Program-made: the position numbers and the translations under genes | Assembly: GCA_020048935.1 (NCBI GenBank) | Contig: JAIFLS010000171.1 | Span: 1-6,006 of the forward strand | Length of the DNA stretch: 6,006 nt | Direction: 5' to 3' | Source: a bacterium | GTDB lineage: Bacteria; Verrucomicrobiota; Kiritimatiellia; UBA8416 | In this document: positions 1-5,580 of the stretch, in pieces | Layout of the letters: each line of letters starts with the position of its first letter | How positions within the stretch are numbered: the first letter of the stretch is position 1 | Notes under the pieces: model-generated | Database searches by the model: none | The model's input: only the letters and a program-made list of their open reading frames with translations | What the model was told of the DNA's origin: nothing

Positions 1-869
1 CCGAGCTTGGAGTGGATATAGAATTCATCGGAGACGCGCTTGGCGTTGGGAAGCCCCAGCCCGGCACCGAAGCCGAGCGACTTTATCCAGTCGTCCGCCG
101 TCGTGAACCCCTCGGTCAGCGCGTCCTCGACATTCGCGATGCCGGGGCCGCGGTCCTGGACGAGGATCTCGACCGCGTCGGGCGTGATCCGGTAGCTGAT
201 CGTGCCGCCGATGGAATGGACGACCTGGTTCATTTCCAGCTCGTACGAGGCGATGGCCACTTTCTTGATCAGCCGGCGGTCGACATGATGATCGCCCAGG
301 TGTTTCTTGATCGTCGTGGACGCTTGCCCGCCGTGCTCGAAGTCGTGGCGGCGGGTGTGGAAAACGCGGGTCATTTCCAGTCCCGGGGTGACGTCGGTCT
401 CCATCAGGGACTCGAAGCGGCTGACTTCCTGGAGCAGGCGGTTGATCAGGGTAACGTTGATGTCGCGCACCGTGATGATCCCGGCCAGCTCCTGGTTCGC
501 ATTGAGCACAGGGAATCGCCCGTAGGGATACTTGCTGAAGTAGGAGATCGCCATCGAGAGCGGCATTTCCGCTTCCAGCGTGATCACGCGCGAGGTCATC
601 ATCCTCTCCACGGGAGAGTCCATCTGCGCGATCTGCATGGCGCTGATCAGGTCATGGATGCTGACGATCCCGAACAGGCGCTTGCCCTCGACGACCGGCA
701 GTCCGCTGATGCCGTTGTCCCGCATCCGTTCCTGCGCAGTGCGCATCGTGTCGTGGCGGTCGATGGTGATGATCTCGCTGGTCATGACATCGCGGATGCG
801 GGTCGAGTATATCAGCTCCACCAGCGACAGCGGCGAGTTCTCAGGGCTCAGGTCCGGTAATCGGTTCAC
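1..869 (-). CDS. CBS-domain pair fused to a GHKL (anti-sigma/RsbT-like) ATPase, partial at C-terminus
   Basis: This gene reads leftwards off the window edge, and 289 complete codons are visible. It starts at GTG 869-867, with AAGGA five bases upstream and an in-frame TAA four codons further up, so no earlier start is possible. Residues about 25-80 and 85-145 form two CBS repeats, recognisable from R-D-V-M-T, then G-I-S-G-L-P-V-V, G-I-V-S-I-H-D-L and G-R-F-P-V-L. A GHKL ATPase domain follows from about 165. Its N-box is YELEMNQ with N214, its G1 box is DRGPGI from D239, and its glycine-rich lid is GFGAGLGLPN from G266. There is no phospho-acceptor His domain and no transmembrane segment, so it resembles an RsbT/anti-sigma-type kinase rather than a sensor histidine kinase. 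CBS pairs commonly bind adenine nucleotides, so energy-charge sensing is a plausible inference. It lies downstream of rex and the DRTGG gene. Target and substrate are unknown. Confidence 0.9.
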   Translation of the reverse strand, partial: MNRLPDLSPENSPLSLVELIYSTRIRDVMTSEIITIDRHDTMRTAQERMRDNGISGLPVVEGKRLFGIVSIHDLISAMQIAQMDSPVERMMTSRVITLEAEMPLSMAISYFSKYPYGRFPVLNANQELAGIITVRDINVTLINRLLQEVSRFESLMETDVTPGLEMTRVFHTRRHDFEHGGQASTTIKKHLGDHHVDRRLIKKVAIASYELEMNQVVHSIGGTISYRITPDAVEILVQDRGPGIANVEDALTEGFTTADDWIKSLGFGAGLGLPNAKRVSDEFYIHSKL

Positions 870-900
870 GGGGATCCTTGCTTATAACGTCAATTCATTT

Positions 901-994
901 CAACGCCCAACGCCCAACATCCAACGCCCAACATCCAATGTAAGAATCCCTAACTTGGTTGTTGGATGTTGGGCGTTGGATGTTGGACGTTGAG
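901..994. repeat. Heptamer-built inverted repeat (31-bp stem) between two minus-strand genes
   Basis: The left arm is a run of 7-base units, CAACGCC, CAACGCC, CAACATC, CAACGCC, CAACATC (901-935). The right arm is the inverse form, GTTGGAT, GTTGGGC, GTTGGAT, GTTGGAC (961-988). Bases 908-938 pair with 962-992 at 30 of 31 positions. The one mismatch (913 C against 987 A) becomes a G-U pair in the minus-strand transcript, so the RNA stem would be unbroken around a 23-base loop. It sits between the stop of the DRTGG gene and the start of the CBS-GHKL gene. No T-tract follows in the direction of transcription, so it is not a classical intrinsic terminator. It could be an mRNA processing or stability element, or a dispersed intergenic repeat. 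Confidence 0.9.
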
Positions 995-1021
995 TTCATG
1001 TTTTTCGGGTCGGCAGCTTGT

Positions 1022-1375
1022 TCAGAACTTCAACGGATCTCCACCCTCTAGGGCGGCGCCGATCGCGAGGCAGGCTTCGAATTTCGGCAGGGGCGAGGCG
1101 ATCAACGCGATATTCAAATCCTTCGCCAGCTTCAGGGCGGAGGCGGGGGGCTGCTTGCCGTTGACCAGCACCACGCCGGCGGCTCCGACCAGGTCGGCGG
1201 TGCGGATCATCTGGTCCGAGGCCAGCGAGGTGACCAGCAGGAAATCCTCGCAGGTGACGACGAGCACATCGCTCATCAGGTCCGAGGCGACAACAGCCTG
1301 CACCGGGCGGGAGGTGGTGTCGGCTACCAGTAGCTTGCCGTGCAGATGGGTTGCCAATGCTTCAATGGTGATCAT
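1022..1375 (-). CDS. Stand-alone DRTGG-domain protein
   Basis: This 117-residue protein consists of essentially one DRTGG domain, a fold otherwise found between the domains of phosphotransacetylase-type and CBS/DHH proteins. The supporting features are the N-terminal I-E-A-L-A-T-H-L-H-G-K-L region, the characteristic SDLMSDVL stretch at residues 31-38, alternating hydrophobic strands (V-L-V-V-T-C, A-A-G-V-V-L-V-N-G), and a C-terminal I-A-L-I-A-S-P segment. The ATG (1375-1373) overlaps the rex stop as ATGA, and AAAGGAA lies just upstream of it inside rex, so the two are translationally coupled. Stand-alone DRTGG proteins recur next to NuoE/HydB/HydA-type hydrogenase genes in anaerobes, but no function is established. 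A ligand-binding regulatory role is inference. It is cytosolic, with no signal peptide or membrane segment. Confidence 0.85.
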   Translation of the reverse strand: MITIEALATHLHGKLLVADTTSRPVQAVVASDLMSDVLVVTCEDFLLVTSLASDQMIRTADLVGAAGVVLVNGKQPPASALKLAKDLNIALIASPLPKFEACLAIGAALEGGDPLKF

Positions 1376-2010
1376 GCCTGTTCCTTTATACGCAGTCGGG
1401 TTTGCTGTGCGTTGACGAAATAAAACAGTTTTTCGACCTCGAGTGCAAGATTGACGTTTTCCACATTGCAGTTTTCCGAGGAGCGCATCGGCACCTGCGC
1501 GAAATTCAGGATGCCGCGGATGCCGTAGGATTCAAGGCGTTCCATCGTCTGTAGTGACGCCTCCTCTGGCACGGCCAGAATGGCTACCTGTATGCGCTGC
1601 TCGCGGATATACGCTTCCAGTTGGTCGACAGGAAAGACAGGGATTGCGCCGTCCGGATTCTGTCGCTGCGGATTCGTGTCGAATCCGGCCACGATCTTGA
1701 TCTGCTCGGTATCGAACCCCCGGTAATTCATCAACGCCGAGCCCAGCTTGCCGCAACCCACCACGATCACACGCTGTTCGCTGTTCTTTCCGAGCAGGAT
1801 GTTCAGTTTCTCGATCAGCTCGTTCACCTGATAGCCCCCCCGGCGCTTGCCGGTCAGGTTGCAGGCGGCAAAATCCTTACGCACCAGGGAAGCCGAAATA
1901 CCCAATGCGTCACTTAAATTATCCGAGAAAACCTTGACGAAACCCATGGTTTTGAGCTTCACCAGGATTTTCTTGTACTGCGATAACCGTTTAATAAGAT
2001 CATACTCCAT
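1372..2010 (-). CDS. rex: Redox-sensing transcriptional repressor Rex
   Basis: Rex is a homodimeric repressor that binds DNA when NADH/NAD+ is low and releases it when NADH is high. The 212 residues match the usual family length. Residues about 1-75 form the winged helix, with the recognition-helix signature V43-R-K-D46 and a wing containing GKRRGGY (54-60). A Rossmann domain follows, with V-V-G-C-G-K-L-G (GxGxxG at 85-90) and the acidic residue D111 at the end of the second strand (VAGFD), as expected for NAD(H) binding. The C-terminal helix (about 190-210) would be the swapped dimer helix. The ATG at 2010 is preceded by GAAAGGA at 8-base spacing. The wing sequence RKDFAACNLTGKRRGGY differs from the canonical RKDLSYFGEFGKRGVGY form. 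This may go with the non-canonical operator-like palindromes upstream. It probably represses both its own gene and the divergent hydrogenase operon. Confidence 0.93.
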   Translation of the reverse strand: MEYDLIKRLSQYKKILVKLKTMGFVKVFSDNLSDALGISASLVRKDFAACNLTGKRRGGYQVNELIEKLNILLGKNSEQRVIVVGCGKLGSALMNYRGFDTEQIKIVAGFDTNPQRQNPDGAIPVFPVDQLEAYIREQRIQVAILAVPEEASLQTMERLESYGIRGILNFAQVPMRSSENCNVENVNLALEVEKLFYFVNAQQTRLRIKEQA

Positions 2011-2041
2011 AATAAGTTCCTTTCGTAACGTATTGTTGCAG

Positions 2042-2070
2042 TATTTATGTTTTATACATGTTTATGTCAA
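2042..2070 (-). promoter_or_regulatory. Predicted sigma-70-type promoter for rex
   Basis: On the minus strand a perfect -35 box TTGACA (complement of 2065-2070) is followed after 17 bases by a weak -10, TAAATA (complement of 2042-2047). That gives a short leader of about 25-30 bases before the rex start at 2010. The -35 lies inside the 2061-2076 palindrome, so a bound repressor would block it. The weak -10 lowers confidence. Confidence 0.45.
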
Positions 2071-2076
2071 CATAAA
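2061..2076. promoter_or_regulatory. Operator-like palindrome 1, TTTATGT-N2-ACATAAA
   Basis: Two perfect 7-base arms (2061-2067 and 2070-2076) are separated by two bases. Its size, A/T-rich outer arms and location between the two divergent promoters fit a dimeric repressor site, most simply Rex. The sequence is not the textbook TTGTGAA-N4-TTCACAA Rex box, so assignment to Rex is inference. The TTTATGT half-site also occurs at 2044-2050 and 2204-2210. Confidence 0.5.
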
Positions 2077-2088
2077 AGACGTTATTTA

Positions 2089-2117
2089 TTGCCAAACATA
2101 TATGTTTTGGATATAAA
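2089..2117 (+). promoter_or_regulatory. Predicted sigma-70-type promoter of the hydrogenase operon
   Basis: A TTGCCA -35 (2089-2094) and a TATAAA -10 (2112-2117) are separated by exactly 17 bases. This is the best-formed plus-strand promoter in the intergenic region. Transcription would start near 2124 and leave a leader of about 164 bases before hydC. Two palindromes (2094-2107 and 2102-2121) cover the spacer and the -10, so the promoter looks built for repression. Confidence 0.6.
2094..2107. promoter_or_regulatory. Operator-like palindrome 2, AAACATATATGTTT
   Basis: This is a perfect 14-base palindrome with imperfect outward extension (CC...GG at 2092-2093 and 2109-2110, with one extra T on the right arm). 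It lies in the spacer of the predicted hydrogenase promoter. It shares the ACATA/TATGT core with palindrome 1, which suggests the same regulator binds both. Confidence 0.5.
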
Positions 2118-2121
2118 ACAT
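2102..2121. promoter_or_regulatory. Operator-like inverted repeat 3, ATGTTTT-N6-AAAACAT
   Basis: Perfect 7-base arms at 2102-2108 and 2115-2121 flank six bases. The site overlaps the right half of palindrome 2 and covers the -10 box. The arms share the ATGTTT/AAACAT half-site, so two overlapping registers of one motif are available to a repressor over the promoter core. Confidence 0.45.
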
Positions 2122-2287
2122 TCATTTTCATCAAAAAAGATGTTGCCTATGACATATAAGACTGGTAAAACATGAAGGCATCATTTCAAAACCGTGTGCC
2201 CGTTTTATGTCAAGGCGGGGCATCCATGGCGCTGGCTGGCGGATGAGGCAAGCATGCCGGACGGCGCGATTTTCAGGAGGACGAACG
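2122..2287 (+). promoter_or_regulatory. Long 5' leader of the hydrogenase operon
   Basis: About 164 transcribed bases precede hydC. The leader is AT-rich to about 2190 and then changes sharply to gene-like GC content. It contains a third TTTATGT half-site (2204-2210), a small GGCA-AGCA-TGCC hairpin (2247-2258), and the strong Shine-Dalgarno AGGAGG (2275-2280). I see no recognisable riboswitch or terminator-antiterminator pair. A 24-codon ATG reading frame (2172-2246) has no ribosome binding site and is not called. Confidence 0.4.
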
Positions 2288-2791
2288 TTGAGTATTGCAA
2301 AAAAACAGGTGGCGGCCGTGGAGGAAATCCAGACGCTGACGCCGGAGCTGAAGTCGTTTATCGCCGAGTGGAAGGACCAGCCGGGGAACCTGATCATGGT
2401 GCTGCACCGGGTTCAGCAGCACTTCGGGTACGTGCCGCGCGAGATCGCGTTCGAGGTGGCTGATCTGCTGGGGACCCCGCTGGCCAAGATCTACGGGGTG
2501 ATCACCTTCTACCATTTCTTCAAGATGACCAAGCCGGGCAAGCACACGATCGCGGTGTGCATGGGGACGGCCTGTTACCTCAAGGGAGGCCAGCAGTTGC
2601 TGGACGAACTGGAGGCCCTGCTGGGGGCGAAGGCCGACGAGGTCACCGACGACGGGGAGTTCTCGATCACGGCCGTGCGCTGCATCGGCTGCTGCGGCCT
2701 GGCACCGGTGTTGACGGTGGATGGCGAGGTCTATGGCAATCTCAAGCCGGATCAACTCGCGGGCATCGTCGCCAAATACCGGGGGAAATAA
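2288..2791 (+). CDS. hydC: NuoE-like [2Fe-2S] subunit of bifurcating hydrogenase (HydC/HndA)
   Basis: This is the small thioredoxin-fold subunit that carries a [2Fe-2S] cluster and contacts the flavin subunit. I place the start at TTG 2288, seven bases after a perfect AGGAGG. That gives 167 residues, the normal NuoE length. Longer in-frame starts upstream (ATG 2207) add an unrelated arginine-rich extension and lack this ribosome site. The N-terminal helical part contains the family stretch L-H-R-V-Q-Q-H-F-G-Y-V-P (39-50) and the segment I-Y-G-V-I-T-F-Y-H-F-F. The cluster ligands are C91 and C96 (C-x4-C) and C132 and C136 (C-x3-C, in CIGCCGLAP). It is the first gene of the operon. The stop is followed after one codon by the start of the ATPase gene in the same frame. 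Confidence 0.93.
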   Translation: MSIAKKQVAAVEEIQTLTPELKSFIAEWKDQPGNLIMVLHRVQQHFGYVPREIAFEVADLLGTPLAKIYGVITFYHFFKMTKPGKHTIAVCMGTACYLKGGQQLLDELEALLGAKADEVTDDGEFSITAVRCIGCCGLAPVLTVDGEVYGNLKPDQLAGIVAKYRGK

Positions 2792-2794
2792 GTC

Positions 2795-3370
2795 TTGCAT
2801 GCGTCGCTTTGCGATCAGCTCGCCGACCTGGTGCAAAACGCGCTGGAGGCGGGGGCGACGCGGGTGACGCTACGGGTTGCGGAGACGGTGGGACGCCTGG
2901 ACGTGGCCGTCGGCGACAACGGTTGCGGGATGAGCGAGGCGGTGCAGGCACGTGCGCTGGATCCGTTCTACAGCGACGGGCGCAAGCACCCGAACCGCCG
3001 GATGGGACTGGGGCTGGCGTTCCTGAGGCAGATGGTGGAGGCGACCGGCGGGGGGCTTGAGCTGCGATCGGCGGTTGGCACCGGGACGGATGTGCGGTTC
3101 TGGCTGGATGCGCGGCATGTGGACATGCCGCCGATGGGGGATTGGGGCGCGACACTGACGGGGATGATGGCGTTCCCCGGCGACTATGAGCTGGAGATCG
3201 AGCGGCGGCGGGGGGACCAGGGTTACCGCATCCGGCGCAGCGAGCTGATCGAGGCGCTGGGAGAGCTGGAGACGGCGACGTCGCTGGCGATGGCAAGGGA
3301 TTATGTAGCCTCCCAGGAGGAGGCGTTAACGATGCGGAAAGGACAAGGACATGGGAGCAATGACACTTGA
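2795..3370 (+). CDS. Stand-alone GHKL (histidine-kinase-like) ATPase in hydrogenase operon
   Basis: This 191-residue protein is a minimal GHKL ATPase with no sensor, dimerisation or phospho-acceptor domain. The N-box is ADLVQNALEAGA with N15, the G1 box is GDNGCGM (D41), the glycine-rich lid is GLGLAF from G71, and the G3-like GTGT lies at 95-98. A C-terminal tail of about 85 residues, D-M-P-P-M-G-D then mixed alpha/beta, resembles nothing I can name. The start is TTG 2795, because the N-box begins only about ten residues in and the next methionine (46) is past it. GGGGGA eight bases upstream is a modest ribosome site, so translational coupling to hydC is likely. Proteins of this type recur between nuoE-like and hndB-like genes in anaerobes, but their role in maturation, assembly or regulation is unknown. 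It overlaps hndB by 20 bases. Confidence 0.88.
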   Translation: MHASLCDQLADLVQNALEAGATRVTLRVAETVGRLDVAVGDNGCGMSEAVQARALDPFYSDGRKHPNRRMGLGLAFLRQMVEATGGGLELRSAVGTGTDVRFWLDARHVDMPPMGDWGATLTGMMAFPGDYELEIERRRGDQGYRIRRSELIEALGELETATSLAMARDYVASQEEALTMRKGQGHGSNDT

Positions 3371-3740
3371 GGGGCTGCGCAAGCTGCGCGAGGAAAAACA
3401 GCAGGCGCTGGCACAGCGCGACGCGGGCGAGGGCAGTATCGAGGTGATTATCGGCATGGGCACCTGCGGGATCGCCGCCGGCGCGAAGGAGACGTTCTCG
3501 GCCATGGTGGACGAGATCAGCCGCCTGCGCCTTGGCAATGTCGTGGTCAAGCAGACCGGCTGCATGGGGCTGTGCGCCAGCGAGCCGTCCGTCGAGGTGG
3601 TTGTCCCCGGCATGCCCGGCGTGGTTTATGGCAAGGTGGATGCGGCGATCGGCCGCCGGATTGTGAATTCGCATATCGTCAAGGGCGAGCTCGTCGGTGA
3701 GTATCTTTTCGACAAGCCAGCCGCTGACATCATGAAATAA
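3351..3740 (+). CDS. hndB: Thioredoxin-like ferredoxin subunit, HndB family
   Basis: This 129-residue protein resembles HndB of NADP-reducing [FeFe] hydrogenases. After an N-terminal charged helix (residues 5-25, possibly coiled), the ferredoxin region has GMGTCGIAAGAKE (C39) and TGCMGLCASEP (C71 and C75, C-x3-C). Only three cysteines are present in the whole protein, one fewer than the four ligands of a classical thioredoxin-like [2Fe-2S] protein. I recall the GTCGIAAGA motif as normal for this family, so cluster binding may use a non-Cys ligand or be absent. ATG 3351 is chosen because AAAGGA lies seven bases upstream. ATG 3360 has GGGAG too close. It overlaps the ATPase gene by 20 bases and precedes hydB by 18. 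It probably relays electrons to, or structurally supports, the flavin subunit. Confidence 0.88.
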   Translation: MGAMTLEGLRKLREEKQQALAQRDAGEGSIEVIIGMGTCGIAAGAKETFSAMVDEISRLRLGNVVVKQTGCMGLCASEPSVEVVVPGMPGVVYGKVDAAIGRRIVNSHIVKGELVGEYLFDKPAADIMK

Positions 3741-3758
3741 AGGAGAGGGAACGAGACA

Positions 3759-5546
3759 ATGGCTTACAAGCAGTATGTACTGGTGTGTTCCGGCACGGCC
3801 TGTGAATCGTCGAAGAGCAAGGATCTGATCCAGAACCTCAACGACGAGGTTCGCAAGGCCGGGCTCGCGAACGATGTGCAGGTGGTCAAGACGGGCTGTT
3901 TCGGCTTCTGCGAGAAGGGCCCGATCGTCAAGGTGCTCCCCGAGGAGACGTTCTACGTGCAGGTCAAGCCCGCCGACGCGGCCGAGATCGTGGCCGAGCA
4001 TCTGGTCAAGGGGCGTCCGGTCAGCCGGCTGTTGTATGATGCGGCCCAGAGCAAGGCTCACGCCAAGCTCGAGGATATCCAGTTCTACCAGAAGCAGGTG
4101 CGCATCGTCCTGCGAAACTGCGGCGTGATCGATCCGGACTCGATCGACGAGTACATCGCCCGCGACGGCTACGTGGCGCTCGAGAAGGTGCTCTTCGAGA
4201 TGAGTGCCGACGACGTGATCAACGAACTCAAGAAATCCGGCCTGCGCGGGCGTGGCGGCGCGGGCTTCCCGACCTGGCGCAAGTGGCAGTTCACGAAGGA
4301 CGTGCCCGGCGACGAGAAGTACATCATGTGCAACGCCGACGAGGGCGACCCCGGCGCGTACATGGATCGCAGCACGCTTGAGGGCGATCCGCACTCGGTG
4401 CTTGAAGCCATGATGATCGCGGGCTTCACCTGCGGTTCCTCCAAGGGCGTGATCTACATCCGCGCCGAGTACCCGCTGGCGATTGAGCGACTCAATACGG
4501 CGATTGCCAAGGCCAAGGACTACGGCCTGATGGGCGAGAAGATCCTCGGTACGGATTTCTCCTTCGATATCGAGATCCGGCTCGGGGCCGGTGCCTTCGT
4601 CTGCGGCGAGGAAACCGCGCTGATCGCCTCCACCGAGGGTGGACGCGGCATGCCCAAGCCGAGGCCGCCGTTCCCCGCCGTCAAGGGGCTGTGGAACAAG
4701 CCGACGGTGATCAACAACGTCGAGACCTGGGCCAGCATCCCGGTGATCATCATGCGCGGCGGCGACTGGTATGCCCGCATCGGCACCGAGACATCCAAGG
4801 GCACGAAGGTGTTCGCGCTGACCGGCAAGATCAACAACTCGGGCCTGGTTGAAGTGCCGATGGGCACGACCCTGCGCGAGATCATTTACGGCATCGGTGG
4901 CGGCATCAAGGGCGGCAAGGCGTTCAAGGCGGTGCAGACGGGCGGGCCGTCCGGCGGCCTGATCCCGGCCCAGTACCTGGATACCCCGATCGATTACGAG
5001 AACCTCCAGAAGCTCGGCTCGATCGTGGGCTCCGGCGGCATGATCGTCATGGACGAGGATGACTGCGTGGTGGACATCACCCGCTTCTATCTCGACTTCT
5101 CGGTCGACGAGAGCTGCGGCAAATGCGCACCTTGCCGTATCGGCGGGCGTACCCTGCTGAACCTGCTCGACAAGGTGGCCAACGGCAACGGCACGGTCGC
5201 GGATGTCGAGCAGATGCAGACCCTCTCGCACGCCATGCAGCGGGCCAGTCTCTGCGGGCTCGGCCAGACGACGCCGAATCCGGTGCTCTCGGTCATCCGC
5301 CATTTCAAGGACGAGCTGATGGAGCACATCGATCACAAGCATTGCCCGGCCGGGAAATGCAAGAACCTGGTCCGCTTCACGATTGATCCCGACGCCTGCA
5401 TCGGCTGCACGGTCTGTGCGCGGCGTTGCCCGGTAAGCTGCATCAGCGGCGAGCGCAAGGTGGTGCATGTGATTGACCAGTCGCGCTGCGTCAAGTGCGG
5501 GGCCTGCCTGGAGGCCTGCAAGTTCGGCGCGGTCCTGAAATCGTAG
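3759..5546 (+). CDS. hydB: NuoF-like flavin/NAD(P)H-binding subunit of bifurcating hydrogenase (HydB/HndC)
   Basis: HydB holds the FMN where NADH oxidation is coupled to ferredoxin and H2. The 595 residues are in the range usual for HydB. In order they show: a thioredoxin-like [2Fe-2S] domain (C10, C15, C47, C51); the NuoF FMN/NADH domain with GRGGAGFP at 164-171, CNADEGDPGAYMDRS from 191 and CGEETALI from 282; an SLBB region around 345-430; a [4Fe-4S] site with C453, C456, C459 and C499; a His/Cys-rich linker (H523, H526, H528, C529, C534) that may bind a metal; and two C-terminal ferredoxin [4Fe-4S] motifs (C547/550/553/557 and C577/580/583/587). The start ATG has GAGGGA eight bases upstream. 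The N-terminal 2Fe-2S and C-terminal ferredoxin domains distinguish it from respiratory NuoF. A formate-dehydrogenase-linked homologue is the alternative if HydA proves not to be a hydrogenase. Confidence 0.95.
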   Translation: MAYKQYVLVCSGTACESSKSKDLIQNLNDEVRKAGLANDVQVVKTGCFGFCEKGPIVKVLPEETFYVQVKPADAAEIVAEHLVKGRPVSRLLYDAAQSKAHAKLEDIQFYQKQVRIVLRNCGVIDPDSIDEYIARDGYVALEKVLFEMSADDVINELKKSGLRGRGGAGFPTWRKWQFTKDVPGDEKYIMCNADEGDPGAYMDRSTLEGDPHSVLEAMMIAGFTCGSSKGVIYIRAEYPLAIERLNTAIAKAKDYGLMGEKILGTDFSFDIEIRLGAGAFVCGEETALIASTEGGRGMPKPRPPFPAVKGLWNKPTVINNVETWASIPVIIMRGGDWYARIGTETSKGTKVFALTGKINNSGLVEVPMGTTLREIIYGIGGGIKGGKAFKAVQTGGPSGGLIPAQYLDTPIDYENLQKLGSIVGSGGMIVMDEDDCVVDITRFYLDFSVDESCGKCAPCRIGGRTLLNLLDKVANGNGTVADVEQMQTLSHAMQRASLCGLGQTTPNPVLSVIRHFKDELMEHIDHKHCPAGKCKNLVRFTIDPDACIGCTVCARRCPVSCISGERKVVHVIDQSRCVKCGACLEACKFGAVLKS

Positions 5547-5580
5547 TTAAAGCATTCAGAAGGAAAAGGAAAAAGCTGTC

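Noticed and set aside
12..860. A 282-codon plus-strand open frame at the left edge
   Set aside because: The opposite strand encodes clear CBS and GHKL motifs in the matching frame. The plus-strand translation has no recognisable domain and is a mirror-frame artefact.
901..994. Heptamer inverted repeat as a CRISPR array or intrinsic terminator
   Set aside because: Units are 7 bases without unique spacers, so it is not CRISPR. No T-tract follows the stem on the minus strand, so a rho-independent terminator is not supported.
2172..2246. A 24-codon ATG frame in the hydrogenase leader, a possible leader peptide
   Set aside because: No ribosome binding site precedes it, it has no run of regulatory codons, and no attenuator stem pair follows. 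Chance is the simplest explanation.
2207..2287. N-terminal extension of hydC from ATG 2207
   Set aside because: The added 27 residues are Arg-rich and unlike the NuoE family. The region is GC-skewed leader sequence, and a perfect AGGAGG sits seven bases before TTG 2288.
2742..5468. A 908-codon open frame on the minus strand across hydC end, ATPase, hndB and hydB
   Set aside because: It runs antisense to four well-recognised genes. Its low-complexity, Arg/His/Ala/Leu/Asp-rich translation is typical of the reverse frame of GC-rich coding DNA. There is no family resemblance, and conserved motifs lie only on the plus strand.
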